Below the pieces are notes generated by a model. It saw only the letters and a program-made list of their open reading frames with translations, was not told the DNA's origin and searched no databases. Shown piece by piece: positions 1 to 9,117 of a DNA stretch of 64,000 nucleotides; position 1 is the first letter of the stretch; each line of letters opens with the position of its first letter. Source of the DNA: Wyeomyia smithii (lineage: Eukaryota; Arthropoda; Insecta; Diptera; Culicidae). Position numbers and translations under genes: made by a program. The stretch spans positions 108,430,665 through 108,494,664 of the forward strand of contig NC_073696.1 in NCBI RefSeq assembly GCF_029784165.1. The letters run 5' to 3'.

Positions 1-676
1 TATTGCAGCAGTGGGCGGCTGTGTGGCCTAACTGCTTGCAATTGGTGCAATTCATAACACGGGGTACATACAATCGCACAGGCAGATGAACCCGATCGAT
101 CGAGACGTGGCTAGGGAGTGCAGATCCGGCAAACGTAACGTGAAACGAGTCTGACGGAGTGTAAACTTTTTTACCGCCGACGAGAGACATGGACCGCAAT
201 TGCTTACAATCCAAAATCTTCGCCTGTGTTTCGGTATTTTTGAAGCAACCGGTTGCGCTTTTTAGGATACACTCGACAGATAGACTTGAATCGGTTATGA
301 CACCGTCGATCTCCACGTCTCGTGCGGGTATGTAAACGCGATACTCGCGTGTGAAGAGCTCAGAGCAAGTGATAGCATTGGCCTGTGCCAGATCACTGAC
401 CACGACACGGAGCTTGTTAGGTCGGACCTTGGAAATTTCGGTCACGGCCTTGTACCCCTTCGTCAGGTCTTTAGAAATTTGCAGTATGTTTAATCGCTTT
501 GAATTCACTCCTGCCTCTGGACGAAAATAAACAGTATAGCTGCCCTGTTGAGATCCGTCCGGGTAAAGCCTGGGGCGAGGGGGGACTGGAGAATGAACAG
601 GGGAGGGGGTAACAGAAGGGTCAGGGTCAAGGGGGTTCGGGGATGGTGGCACGGGAGGCGAGGGATCTATATCCAT
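1..676 (-). CDS. Gag-like ORF1 of a non-LTR retrotransposon, cut by the window edge
   Basis: Read on the - strand, an ATG at 676-674 opens a frame that stays open for 225 codons to the window edge. The start is very proline-rich (MDIDPSPPVPPSP). A middle globular part follows, and near position 40 there is a CCHC zinc knuckle (CTNCKQLGHTAAHC, spacing C-x2-C-x4-H-x4-C). This order, a Pro-rich start, then a domain, then knuckles, is typical of ORF1 proteins of Jockey-type and I/R1-type LINEs, which package element RNA. More knuckles and ORF2 should lie left of the window. No stop or frameshift is visible, so this copy could be intact here. It is not the same family as the Juan-like element at 2516-6621, whose ORF1 starts differently. 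Clade is uncertain. Confidence 0.8.
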   Translation of the reverse strand, partial: MDIDPSPPVPPSPNPLDPDPSVTPSPVHSPVPPRPRLYPDGSQQGSYTVYFRPEAGVNSKRLNILQISKDLTKGYKAVTEISKVRPNKLRVVVSDLAQANAITCSELFTREYRVYIPARDVEIDGVITDSSLSVECILKSATGCFKNTETQAKILDCKQLRSMSLVGGKKVYTPSDSFHVTFAGSALPSHVSIDRVHLPVRLYVPRVMNCTNCKQLGHTAAHCCN

Positions 677-1123
677 CGCGCTAAATGTAGCGCACTAGCG
701 CACTAGCGCCGACAAGAACACGTACCTATTTACTTCTTCCTTCCAGCAGTGGTTGTCCGATCGTTCGAAGCTGCACCCAAAGCAGCCAGCAGCACCAGTA
801 CAGCAGCACCAATACAGCCACCAGCAGTGAGCCGGGTGTGAGATCACTCAGCACAGCGACACGGCTCGACTGTCGAATGATGGCCTTGAATTAGAAAGAT
901 CTATTCACTGTGCACAGATCAAAACTGCAGCTGGTATTTTGCACCAATACAGCCAAAGTTGCGAGCCGGGTACAGAACGTATCGACACAACTCACAATCT
1001 AGTTGGCCTTTAGCGCGAATAATACACTCTTTTGTTTGGCTATTCGTACACACGGACCGGATTGTAATAGAACGACCACTTTGCATGTCCGTTTCTGTCG
1101 AGTGTTCGACGCGGAATGTTATA

Positions 1124-1124
<1 letters not shown>
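677..1124 (-). repeat. 5' UTR of the gag element with two diverged ~134-bp monomers
   Basis: Upstream of the gag ATG the sequence CACCAATACAGCC recurs at 807 and 942, and GAGCCGGG recurs at 829 and 963. The offset is 134-135 bp, so this is a degenerate two-unit tandem. Monomer repeats in 5' UTRs are known for several LINE families, where they carry promoter activity. That role here is inferred. The true 5' end of the element is not resolved and may be near the TTA microsatellite. Confidence 0.45.

Positions 1125-1176
<52 letters not shown>
1125..1176. repeat. (TTA)n microsatellite
   Basis: About 17 uninterrupted TTA trinucleotides. Poly-Tyr, poly-Ile and poly-Leu reading frames across it are artefacts of the repeat. 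Confidence 0.97.
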
Positions 1177-2503
1177 GAAATGCATTGTTAGATAAAATTG
1201 CAGAAAATACGAAAGTTACAATTCCGTCTACTATTTGTTTTAATGGAATATACAAATACCGCAGTCCAACGTCATGCGATCGTGTCTTTGATACTCCCCT
1301 CCGAATTTTTTGATATTTTCAATCTCGCTAAGTTAGAATAACGTATCACTGGCAGTCATGATATGGCCAGTAGCATTGGTGTAGGTATAGTCCAGCATTA
1401 CACTTCATATAAAGCATACACCCCTATTGGGAGTTGTTCTACAGATTCCAGTGGGTTCTAAAGGCTCTTTTACGAGCAACTTATATCTTCTAACGTGTAT
1501 GGTCAACGACTTTTATTAGTTATGCAGGTGGAACTAATTTGGTTTTCTCGCTCTCTTTTGAAAATATTTTATGACAATCTGATAAATGTCCTGACGTTTC
1601 GGCCGTTTCTGGCGGCCCTTCTCAAGGATTATTAGTTATGTCGTGTTTATCTGAATAGTTGTTTCCTAACGGAAATCAGTCGCGCATATAATTCAACGTT
1701 CAATTTCAAAAAAAAACTACATGTATCATCTTGAAGTTTTGTCATAACCCAGAAGTGATAACGTCTCGGACAATGCCCTGTTATTAGTGCTAGGATCCTT
1801 CTTTGAACGTTTTAGTATTTTGTTGATCATAGAAACGATCGATGCGATGAACCGCTTCGACTGTCTACTAATCCCGAATCGAAGGTCCAGTTGGACAAAA
1901 TTTCCCATGTCTTTGGCTCTTTTCAGCAGAAATCCCATAGAAGGGTTCTTGTCCTATGAACTAAGGCGTCGTACACAAATTACGTAACGCTCAAAATCTT
2001 GATTTCAGACTGGATAAGTTGAAGCTTTCAGTTTTTATATACATTCCGGGACCAATCCAAATCTTAAATCTTCACGTTGGAAATAGCGAATATTCTGTTG
2101 ATTTCTGCAATATGATGGGTCTGTTATCTACCTCGTCAAAATAACTAGCCTTTCGCTTCAAGAGCGCAGAAAACCTATCACTTTAAAACCCACAACTGGT
2201 TTTTGTAGACCGTTAGTAATGTTGATGTATCGTTCAAATCAACAATATTTGATGAATATTCTGCGTATTTTCAGAACTCAAATAAAATCTTCCCAACCTA
2301 AATTTTCGAGTGAACCGATATCACACAAGCCTAACAGAACATTACTTACTTACAATGATATTACGCAAAAAAATTGTCAGTCTTCAAATAAATACGTGAA
2401 ACGGTTCAAATTTCTCCAATAGCGTTGACACTTAAGCGTAAACAACTGGATGCTAGCAACTGAATTCACAAAAAACAAACATTATGCAAATCGTTTTTCG
2501 AGC
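1177..2503. other. AT-rich non-coding DNA, no recognised feature
   Basis: No coding signal, RNA gene or clear element ends were recognised. Short open frames lack codon bias and domain similarity. The stretch probably belongs to an intron or upstream region of the EGF-domain gene. Confidence 0.5.
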
Positions 2504-2515
2504 CGTTCATTTTTC
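2504..2515. repeat. Target-site duplication of the Juan-like element (left copy)
   Basis: CGTTCATTTTTC is present here and again at 6622-6633, exactly flanking the poly(A) end and the 5' end of the - strand element. Twelve identical bases support a complete target-primed insertion. Confidence 0.85.
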
Positions 2516-2751
2516 TTTTTTTTTTTTTTTAAGGGGGGATTTGTTAGTAGCTTAAGTATTTATGATAAATATTAGTAAATAATGAGTATGTGTGTCCAAT
2601 CACAAATGGTGACTTCTCAACACTGTTAGAAATTTGTAATTTTAATTGTTAGGATTTGTTTGCTTTCGCAATTAGGACTTATCATTCGTAGGGATTTAAA
2701 CCTACTTGTCAGAAAAGGGGAAGTAAACTTACAACTAACTTAATTGCTAAC

Positions 2752-5416
2752 TTATTGGCTATAAAGAGAGCTTATCGTAGCAATTGAGGATTGCAACGAT
2801 TTTTGTCGAAAATTGTTAATAATTTTATTTGACATAGCTTCTAATGGTTCAACACCAGTAAGTCTATGTAATTCGAGTGTACCAAACCAAGGAGGACGCT
2901 TCAAAATCATTTTCAGAATTTTATTTCTGAATCCTTTGGAGCGTTTTCTTCCTTGTTGAACAGCAACTTGACCAGATCGGTACAGCATAAAGCATTGCTG
3001 GTCTAAAAATTTGTTTGTAAATCAAAAGTTTGTTCTTTAAACAAAGTTTAGAATTCCTGTTAATAAGAGGATATAAACATCTCGTATATTTGATGCACTT
3101 GGCTTGTATACTCTCAATGTGCTCTTTGAAAATAAGTTTTTTATCATAAATTAGTCCCAAGTACTTAACCTTGTCGGACCAACTTAAAATAACCCCATTC
3201 ATCTTGACAACGTGATTATTGTTTGGCTTGAGGAAAGAAGCCCTAGGCTTATGAGGAAAAATTATCATTTGAGTTTTAGAAGCATTGGGAGAGATTTTCC
3301 ACTTTTGCAAGTAGGAAGAAAAAATATCTAAACTTTTCTGTAATCGACTGCATATGACACGAAGGCTTTTTCCTTTTACGGAAATGCTTGTGTCATCGCA
3401 GAACAATGACTTTGTGCATCCTGGAGGCAAATCAGGAAGATCTGAAGTGAATATGTTGTACAGGACTGGACCCAAGACTGAACCTTGAGGTACACCTGCT
3501 CTGACAGGAAATCTATCAGATTTTGAATTCTGATAGACAACCTGCAGAGTTCGATCAGTAAGATAATTTTTTAAAATTTTGATAAGGAAAATTGGAAAAT
3601 CAAAAGTTTGCAATTTCGCAATCAAACCTTTATGCCAAACACTGTCGAATGCTTTTTCTATGTCTAAAAAAGCAGCTCCAGTGGAATAACCTTCAGATTT
3701 GTTAGCTCGTATCATATTAGTAACTCTGAGCAATTGATGAGTTGTGGAATGCCCATGGCGAAATCCAAACTGTTCATTTGCAAAAATTGAATTTTCGTTG
3801 ATGTGTGACATCATTCTGTTAAGAATAATTCTCTCAAACAGTTTACTTATTGAAGAAAGCAAACTGATTGGTCGATAACTTGAAACTTCTGCTGGGTTCT
3901 TATCCGGTTTTAAAATTGGAGTAATTTTTGCATTTTTCCATAATTTGGGAAAATATGCAATTTTGAAGCAGCAATTGGAAATTTTTACTAAAAATTCCAT
4001 TGTGCTCTCAGGCTCAGATGTTTGATTAGTATATTAAAGATTCCATCGTCACCAGGTGCTTTCATATTTTTGAAATTTTTAATAATTGATTTAATCTCAT
4101 TCAAGTTAGTTTCAATTATTTCTGCAGGTAAAAAATTCTGGGAAGAAATTAAATCAAATTGACGTGTGACTTCATTTTCAATTGGACTCACAAAATTCAA
4201 ATTTGAGTTATGAACACTCTTAAACTGCTGAGCAAGTCTTTGAGCCTTTTGTTCATTGGATACAAGAAAACGTTCACCATCTTTTAAAACTGGAATAGGC
4301 TTTGAAGGTTTCTTAAGAATCTTCGACAGCTTCCAAAATGGTTTTGAATATGGTTTCAATTTTTCAACTTTAGTCTCAAAATTTTGATTTCTCAGAAGAG
4401 TAAATCTATGTTTAATCTCTTTCTGTAAATCTTTATAAATAGTTTTAAAAACAGGGTCACGAGAACGTTGATATTGACGTCTGCGGACATTTTTCAAACG
4501 AATTAGAAGTTGAAGATTTTCGTCAATAATTGATGAATCAAATTTCACTTGAGCCTTTGGAACAGAATAATTCCTGGCATCAACAATTGCACATTTTAAT
4601 GCTTCAAAAGCGGAGTCAATATTCACTTCGTTTTGCAAATCAAGCTCATTATTGAAATTTCTCTCAATATGAGTTTTGTATCTTTCCCAATTAGCCTTGT
4701 TATAATTAAAAACAGAGCTCATAGGGTTTAAAACTGATTCATGTGATAAAGAAAAAGTTATTGGAAGATGGTCAGAATCAAAGTCAGCATGTGTGATCAA
4801 ATCACTACATACATGACTTTGATCTGTTAGCACCAAATCAATTGTTGAAGGGTTTCTTACAGAAGAAAAGCATGTAGGACTATTCGGAGACAAAATAGAA
4901 TAGTATCCTGAAGAACAATCATTGAATAAAATTTTGCCATTGGAATTACTTTGAGAATTATTCCATGAACGATGTTTAGCGATAAAATCGCCGATTATGA
5001 AAAATTTCGAAACGATTTCTGGTGAGTTTTTGTAAATCACCTTTAAAATAATTTTTGTGCTCGCGTGTGCATTGAAATGGTAAATATGCTGCGGCAATAA
5101 ATAAAATCCCAAGTTCAGTTTGAACTTCAATTCCCAAAGTTTCAATAACTTTCGTCTCAACATGGGGAAGAGCACGATGTTTGATTCGGCGATGAATAAC
5201 AATTGCAACTCCACCGCCGGAACCCTGAATCCTATCATATCTATGAACCACGTAATTGGGATCATATTTTAATTTAATGTTAGGTTTAAAAAATGTTTCA
5301 GTAATAATTGCAATATGCACATTATTTACTGTTAAAAAATTAAAAAGCTCATTCTCATTGGCCTTCAATGAGCGAACATTCCAATTTAATATTTTAATTG
5401 TTTTATTTAAAATCAT
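2752..5416 (-). pseudogene. ORF2 of the Juan-like element: APE endonuclease and reverse transcriptase, frameshifted
   Basis: ORF2 starts at 5416 with ILNWNVRSLKANE, the first endonuclease motif, and includes ITETF and HADFDSDHLPI. A one-base frameshift near 5020 moves it into a second frame (KFFIIGDFIAKHRSWNN) that runs to 3988. There the usual catalytic Asn of the GDFNA motif is Ile. After another break near 4000 the RT follows: LDIEKAFDSVWHKGL, VRAGVPQGSVLGPVLYNIF, and FCDDTS at about 3392-3400 where FADD is normal. A third break near 2985 leads to the C-terminal tail ending at 2752. ORF2 nicks the target and primes cDNA synthesis there. This copy should be dead. The breaks in an otherwise young copy could partly be sequence errors. 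Confidence 0.88.
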
Positions 5417-5804
5417 TGCTAAATTTTAAATTAGAAACAATTTTAATAGTAAAATTTGTGCCTATTTGAATGGCTTCAAACATTGATTTTGCCTGCAACA
5501 TGGCGTTCATAAGATCGAACATTGCCTGTTGCAAAAGAGAAAGTTTACCTGCCGTAATAGGCCCCAGGCAGTTGACATTAGAAAAAATATTTTCGGCAGC
5601 AATATTAGCTGGAGTAATAGGTGTACAATTATTTTCTAGCGTGTTTTGCTTACCCATATTAACGGTCATTTTCGAACTACCAACACTAGGCGGTATAATG
5701 TTCGAACTACCTGTAACCTGTGCATAAGTTAAACGGGTATGCAAAGGAGTAGGTAAACTATGCGTCACTGGTACGCACATTATACAATGCATGTGCTTTT
5801 TCAA
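5403..5804 (-). pseudogene. ORF1 C-terminal part after an internal deletion
   Basis: This frame continues ORF1 downstream of the deletion. It carries a Thr/Ser/Asn-rich linker (LTYAQVTGSS) and a helical segment (LSLLQQAMFDLMNAMLQAK), then stops at 5403 inside the start of ORF2. Only the single cysteine pair CIMC remains at its beginning, perhaps the last trace of a knuckle. Deletion of the middle of ORF1 is the simplest reading. An assembly error is possible but would need to remove well over 100 bases. Confidence 0.7.
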
Positions 5805-6408
5805 AAAATTTTAAGTTGTTAACCTCATTGCGGTTAAAATGAATTAAATAATTAACAAGGGAAATTCCAGTTCTCTGACTGTTTTCGCCTCGTGATTTTT
5901 GTTTCATTAGAATTACTTGGGTAGGGGCTATGCCAAGTAATTCTGTTAAAGTAAGTTTGATCTCATCAACGGTTTGATCGTTGGTGAGACCTTTCAAGAC
6001 AACCTTGAACGGCTTGGCGTTCTTGGTGTCATATGTAAAAAATTTGTACATCTTGTCAGTTAAATACTGAACAAGACGATCACGACCCTTTACTGAGTCG
6101 GCTAATAAGCGGCATTCACCTCTACGGCCAATTTGATAGGTAACTTTAACGTCAGAAACAAACGTTGAAAGTTCCTTTTTGAATATATTAAATTCAGAAG
6201 AAATAGTTACCACAATAGGTGGAACTTTCTCCTTTTTTAAAGATTTTATATTTTGTATAGTTTCATTATTGGTAACTTCCATTTCACCAGCTTCTTGCTC
6301 AGGCAAAATATCAAAAGGATTGTCACTACAGACACTCGATGTGTCAGAAAGAGATGCCTCTCTTTTCCTCCCCGCAGCGATGCGAGGTTTCTTTTTCCGT
6401 CCAGCCAT
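5758..6408 (-). pseudogene. ORF1 N-terminal part of the Juan-like element
   Basis: The frame begins MAGRKKKPRIAAGRKREASL, a basic start, then an acidic linker, then a domain with VTYQIGRRGECRLLADSV and KPFKVVLKGLTNDQTVDEIK. That second stretch fits the region that precedes the zinc fingers in Jockey-type ORF1 (PRE_C2HC-like). The frame ends early after YNVRTSDA at 5758. The expected cysteine-rich knuckles do not follow, because the sequence jumps into the C-terminal part in another frame. ORF1 protein binds element RNA in the cytoplasm, and without knuckles this copy is probably non-functional. The first 108 residues match the copy at 63677 with two differences (K/E and A/T). Confidence 0.85.
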
Positions 6409-6575
6409 TTCAGGTGATATGAAAAAAGTTTAAACAAATGTTAAATTTAAAAGTAGGTAGTCTTGAGAAAGACTGATGGGAAATAACTTTCAGGTAGTCT
6501 TTAAAAGACACACTGACAAAACACAAACTTTGAAGCTATAGGCAGTCAAAGACCAGTCCACAAGCAACCGAAAAA

Positions 6576-6608
6576 ACGTCTGATCTGTAGGACAGTTCAA
6601 GACGCACT
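6576..6608 (-). promoter_or_regulatory. Internal core promoter (start site plus DPE) of the Juan-like element
   Basis: Alignment with the + strand copy puts the shared 5' boundary at A6608 (AGTGCGTCTTGAAC). If that A is +1, AGACGT occupies +28 to +33 (6581-6576). This is the position and sequence of the downstream promoter element used by TATA-less insect promoters, including Jockey-type LINEs. Thirteen extra bases lie between A6608 and the TSD. Confidence 0.6.
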
Positions 6609-6633
6609 CGCTACTCTTATTCGTTCATTTTTC

Positions 6634-7658
6634 AATTTATATTATCGCACAACTGTCAGCAAATTAAGCACAGCAGAGTTGATATTTTCATTTAAGAATG
6701 TCATTTATCAAATGGCAATTTTCACCACTATCGAAGATTGCTTGAGAGCAATCGTTAATACAATGTTTCTCTCAATGCCCTTTTGATAATCAAGCACGTA
6801 AAGATGATTCAAGCATTATGTCGTCTGCATTATTACAGACATGCAACGCGAAGGCATAGAATACTAATAATCGTTGTCGTCGGATGAATACTTTACTCTT
6901 ACGCTTCTATTCACCAGTGCAATGTATCAATACGGTATTGATTTTGTTGTTGCAACATAAATCGAGCACCAACAAGAAGGAAATAAGCTTCCGAAGAATT
7001 TACATAATTCTACATCAAACACAGTATAACTCATTCGCTTGTACACTTGACACTGATAATTGTTCCTAATTCGATTGTGACTTTAATGCACATCTGTCAC
7101 AGTAGCAAAGCGGGTGTCACCAGGCTGCTATCTTTTCGTACATAGCATTAAACTTGAATGAAGTTTTCTTGAGCTTCAAACTAAAAGCAATTTCAGTTGC
7201 AACATTATCCCATCCTAAACAATATCAACCCATCCTCGGTAGCAGCTAAGGTCTGCCAGGGATCACTTTTCTCGGGTCAAATGGAACAGATTGCGCTTCC
7301 GAAATCACAGAATGCATCACGAGCTCATAACTTCATATAGCGGTTTATTGCGGCGGCGGCATGGCAGAAAGGGATATCAAAACCGGTAGTTTAAAAGCTT
7401 TTCTCCCATGGATGAAGAAAAATGTGTACGGATGCAGCCCGGAGTGCAGTTTTTTCTACTCGTGTTTGTGTTGAGTTACTACAAATATGGGTTTGAACCG
7501 TATAGAAGGAAACATGTTTCAGAATAACAATGACCCAACGCTGTCGCAGTACTGCTCCTACGGAGCGTAGATAGAGACAGCAAAATAATGCAAAAAGTTC
7601 AGGTAAATCCTTTGTGTATGGCTAATATTTTTTTTTTTCGTTTCTCTCTGCTCCACAG
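6634..7658. other. Non-coding DNA upstream of the EGF exon
   Basis: No convincing exon or element was found. A CTCTCTGCTCCACAG acceptor closes the stretch at 7658, so at least its right part is an intron of the EGF-domain gene. Earlier exons probably lie left of the window. Confidence 0.5.
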
Positions 7659-7761
7659 TTGTGCAACGTAAATCCTTGCGCCAACGGAGGAACCTGCTGG
7701 ACAACGGAGGAATCTTTCTATTGCGCTTGCCGCCCTGGGTTCACCGGGAAAATGTGCGAAG
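7659..7761 (+). CDS. EGF-domain membrane protein, internal exon with one EGF module
   Basis: A pyrimidine-rich acceptor ending CCACAG at 7658 and a donor GGTAAGC after 7761 bracket 103 bases. Read from the first base they give one complete six-cysteine EGF repeat with spacing C-x4-C-x5-C-x8-C-x1-C-x8-C, including the pieces NPCANGGTC and CRPGFTGKMC. EGF modules are extracellular binding or spacer units. The exon ends in phase 1, which matches the next exon at 12802. No calcium-binding consensus is visible. It is the last EGF before the membrane segment, so more extracellular domains are expected in exons to the left. I cannot name the gene. EGF-bearing adhesion or ligand-type receptors are the likely class. 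Confidence 0.9.
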
Positions 7762-9117
7762 GTAAGCTTTAGGGGTCGTAATTCATTCGTACTGAATATG
7801 TATAAAGAAGTGGGAGCGGGGCAGGGTTTAAGCTCGGTCAACAGTGACTGAATATCTTCTGAATTTTGCTTATCGGATAAAATGAACTGATGTTAGAGAA
7901 ATATTCGTTGGAAATAAGTTGACTGTCATAATAAAATAACAATTCAAAACATCAATAACAATCGACCGCATAATCCCCTACCTAACTCCATTTAGGAGTG
8001 CTAAATTTTCATTTTTACCTACTACAAATAAAAAACAGGATTTACGCTTTGCTCTTTACCAGTCCACATAAGCACTGAGGAAGACTGTAAGTCACAGTCA
8101 AAATATATATTTGCGGACTGAATTTCAATATTTATTTCCAAAAAATTTAGTAGAGTATAACGGAAACCGATAACTATTTCTTTGATTTTTCATTCATCAA
8201 TAATAGTTGAAAATATCGTTATCATCATCGCTGTAATCAGCATCATCAATATTTTAAATGTAACATGTTAGAATAATTTGCACGATCCAAATATCAACTA
8301 ACAATGGAGGAAATTCAGAGCACCAACAAACGGGTGAAAGCCGGGAATGTCTCGCCTGTTGCTCAATAAATAATTGCAATTTAAAGCCTTCTAATGCCAA
8401 CCAGGGCTGAACGGACAGCACGAAGCGAACTCGTTCCTTGAAATTGGCAGCATTTGTTTCGTTCGTTCCCCGCTGCTGGTTACAGAAAATCGTCCTACAG
8501 GCAATAAAAATTGGCTTTGGACTGATTTATATTTCAATTTTTTTGGCCGGACGGCTTCGGTAGATAGATTTATCACCGAGGATTTATCATTCCACCCGCT
8601 ACAACGGTGCCCACCTTCTCGTTTTTCTCGTGCTATTTGTGCGCCACTTTGGAGACCGTTCCGACTGGTGCTTTCCATTGCACTTTAGAACACTACGCTG
8701 AAGGCAGAAGCTTTTCTGCTCAACGCAACCAATGAGACCTATTTGGACAGCCAGTACGATGCACTAATTGGACTTTTAATCGTGTGGATTATGGCAAGTG
8801 AGAACATTATTAATTTTGTTGGATAATGGCGAGGATGAATTACCTGTGCTGTGAGCATGGGGTGTCATTTGGCAGATACGGCAAAAACTACTTTCTGGTA
8901 CTCAGTCATAAAACCGCTTCCTCAGTTATGATGAGACTTCGTATTCGTGTAATGAGTGGGTACGCAAATTTAAAATATGGATTAAGGAGTAGAATTATCA
9001 GCATTGTTTTTCAAGGATATTCCATATTCCAGTGACTGATAGTAACTATCACCATAAATTCAACATGACAGTTACCATGACAGAGTAATAACAATTGAAT
9101 AAATTTCAATGAATAAT
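7762..9117. other. Intron of the EGF-domain gene, left of the satellite
   Basis: Ordinary AT-rich intron sequence. A slightly GC-richer patch at 8390-8770 has short open frames without recognisable domains or good splice borders. Confidence 0.6.

Larger units (their letters stand above)
2516..6621 (-). mobile_element. Juan/Jockey-like non-LTR retrotransposon, full span, defective
   Basis: A - strand LINE with, in order, a 5' UTR, ORF1, ORF2 (APE endonuclease then reverse transcriptase), a 3' UTR and a poly(A) tail (T run near 2516-2531). ORF1 and ORF2 overlap by 14 nt at 5403-5416, as in several Jockey-clade elements. The 12-bp duplication CGTTCATTTTTC on both sides shows the insertion is complete at both ends. 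It carries lesions: loss of the ORF1 zinc-knuckle segment near 5770-5804, frameshifts in ORF2 near 5020, 4000 and 2985, and substitutions in catalytic motifs. A + strand copy starting at 63477 differs at about eight of the 524 overlapping bases, so the family was active recently. Assignment to Juan rather than another Jockey-clade family rests on protein pattern only. It is antisense to the EGF-domain gene downstream. Confidence 0.88.

Noticed and set aside
959..1313. Frames with poly-Tyr, poly-Leu or poly-Ile
   Set aside because: Translation of the (TTA)n microsatellite.
1590..1625. GACGTTTCGGCCG followed by GGCGGCCCTTCTCAAGGA as a retroposon end
   Set aside because: Similar phrases occur in many repeats, but no tail, TSD or partner was found here.
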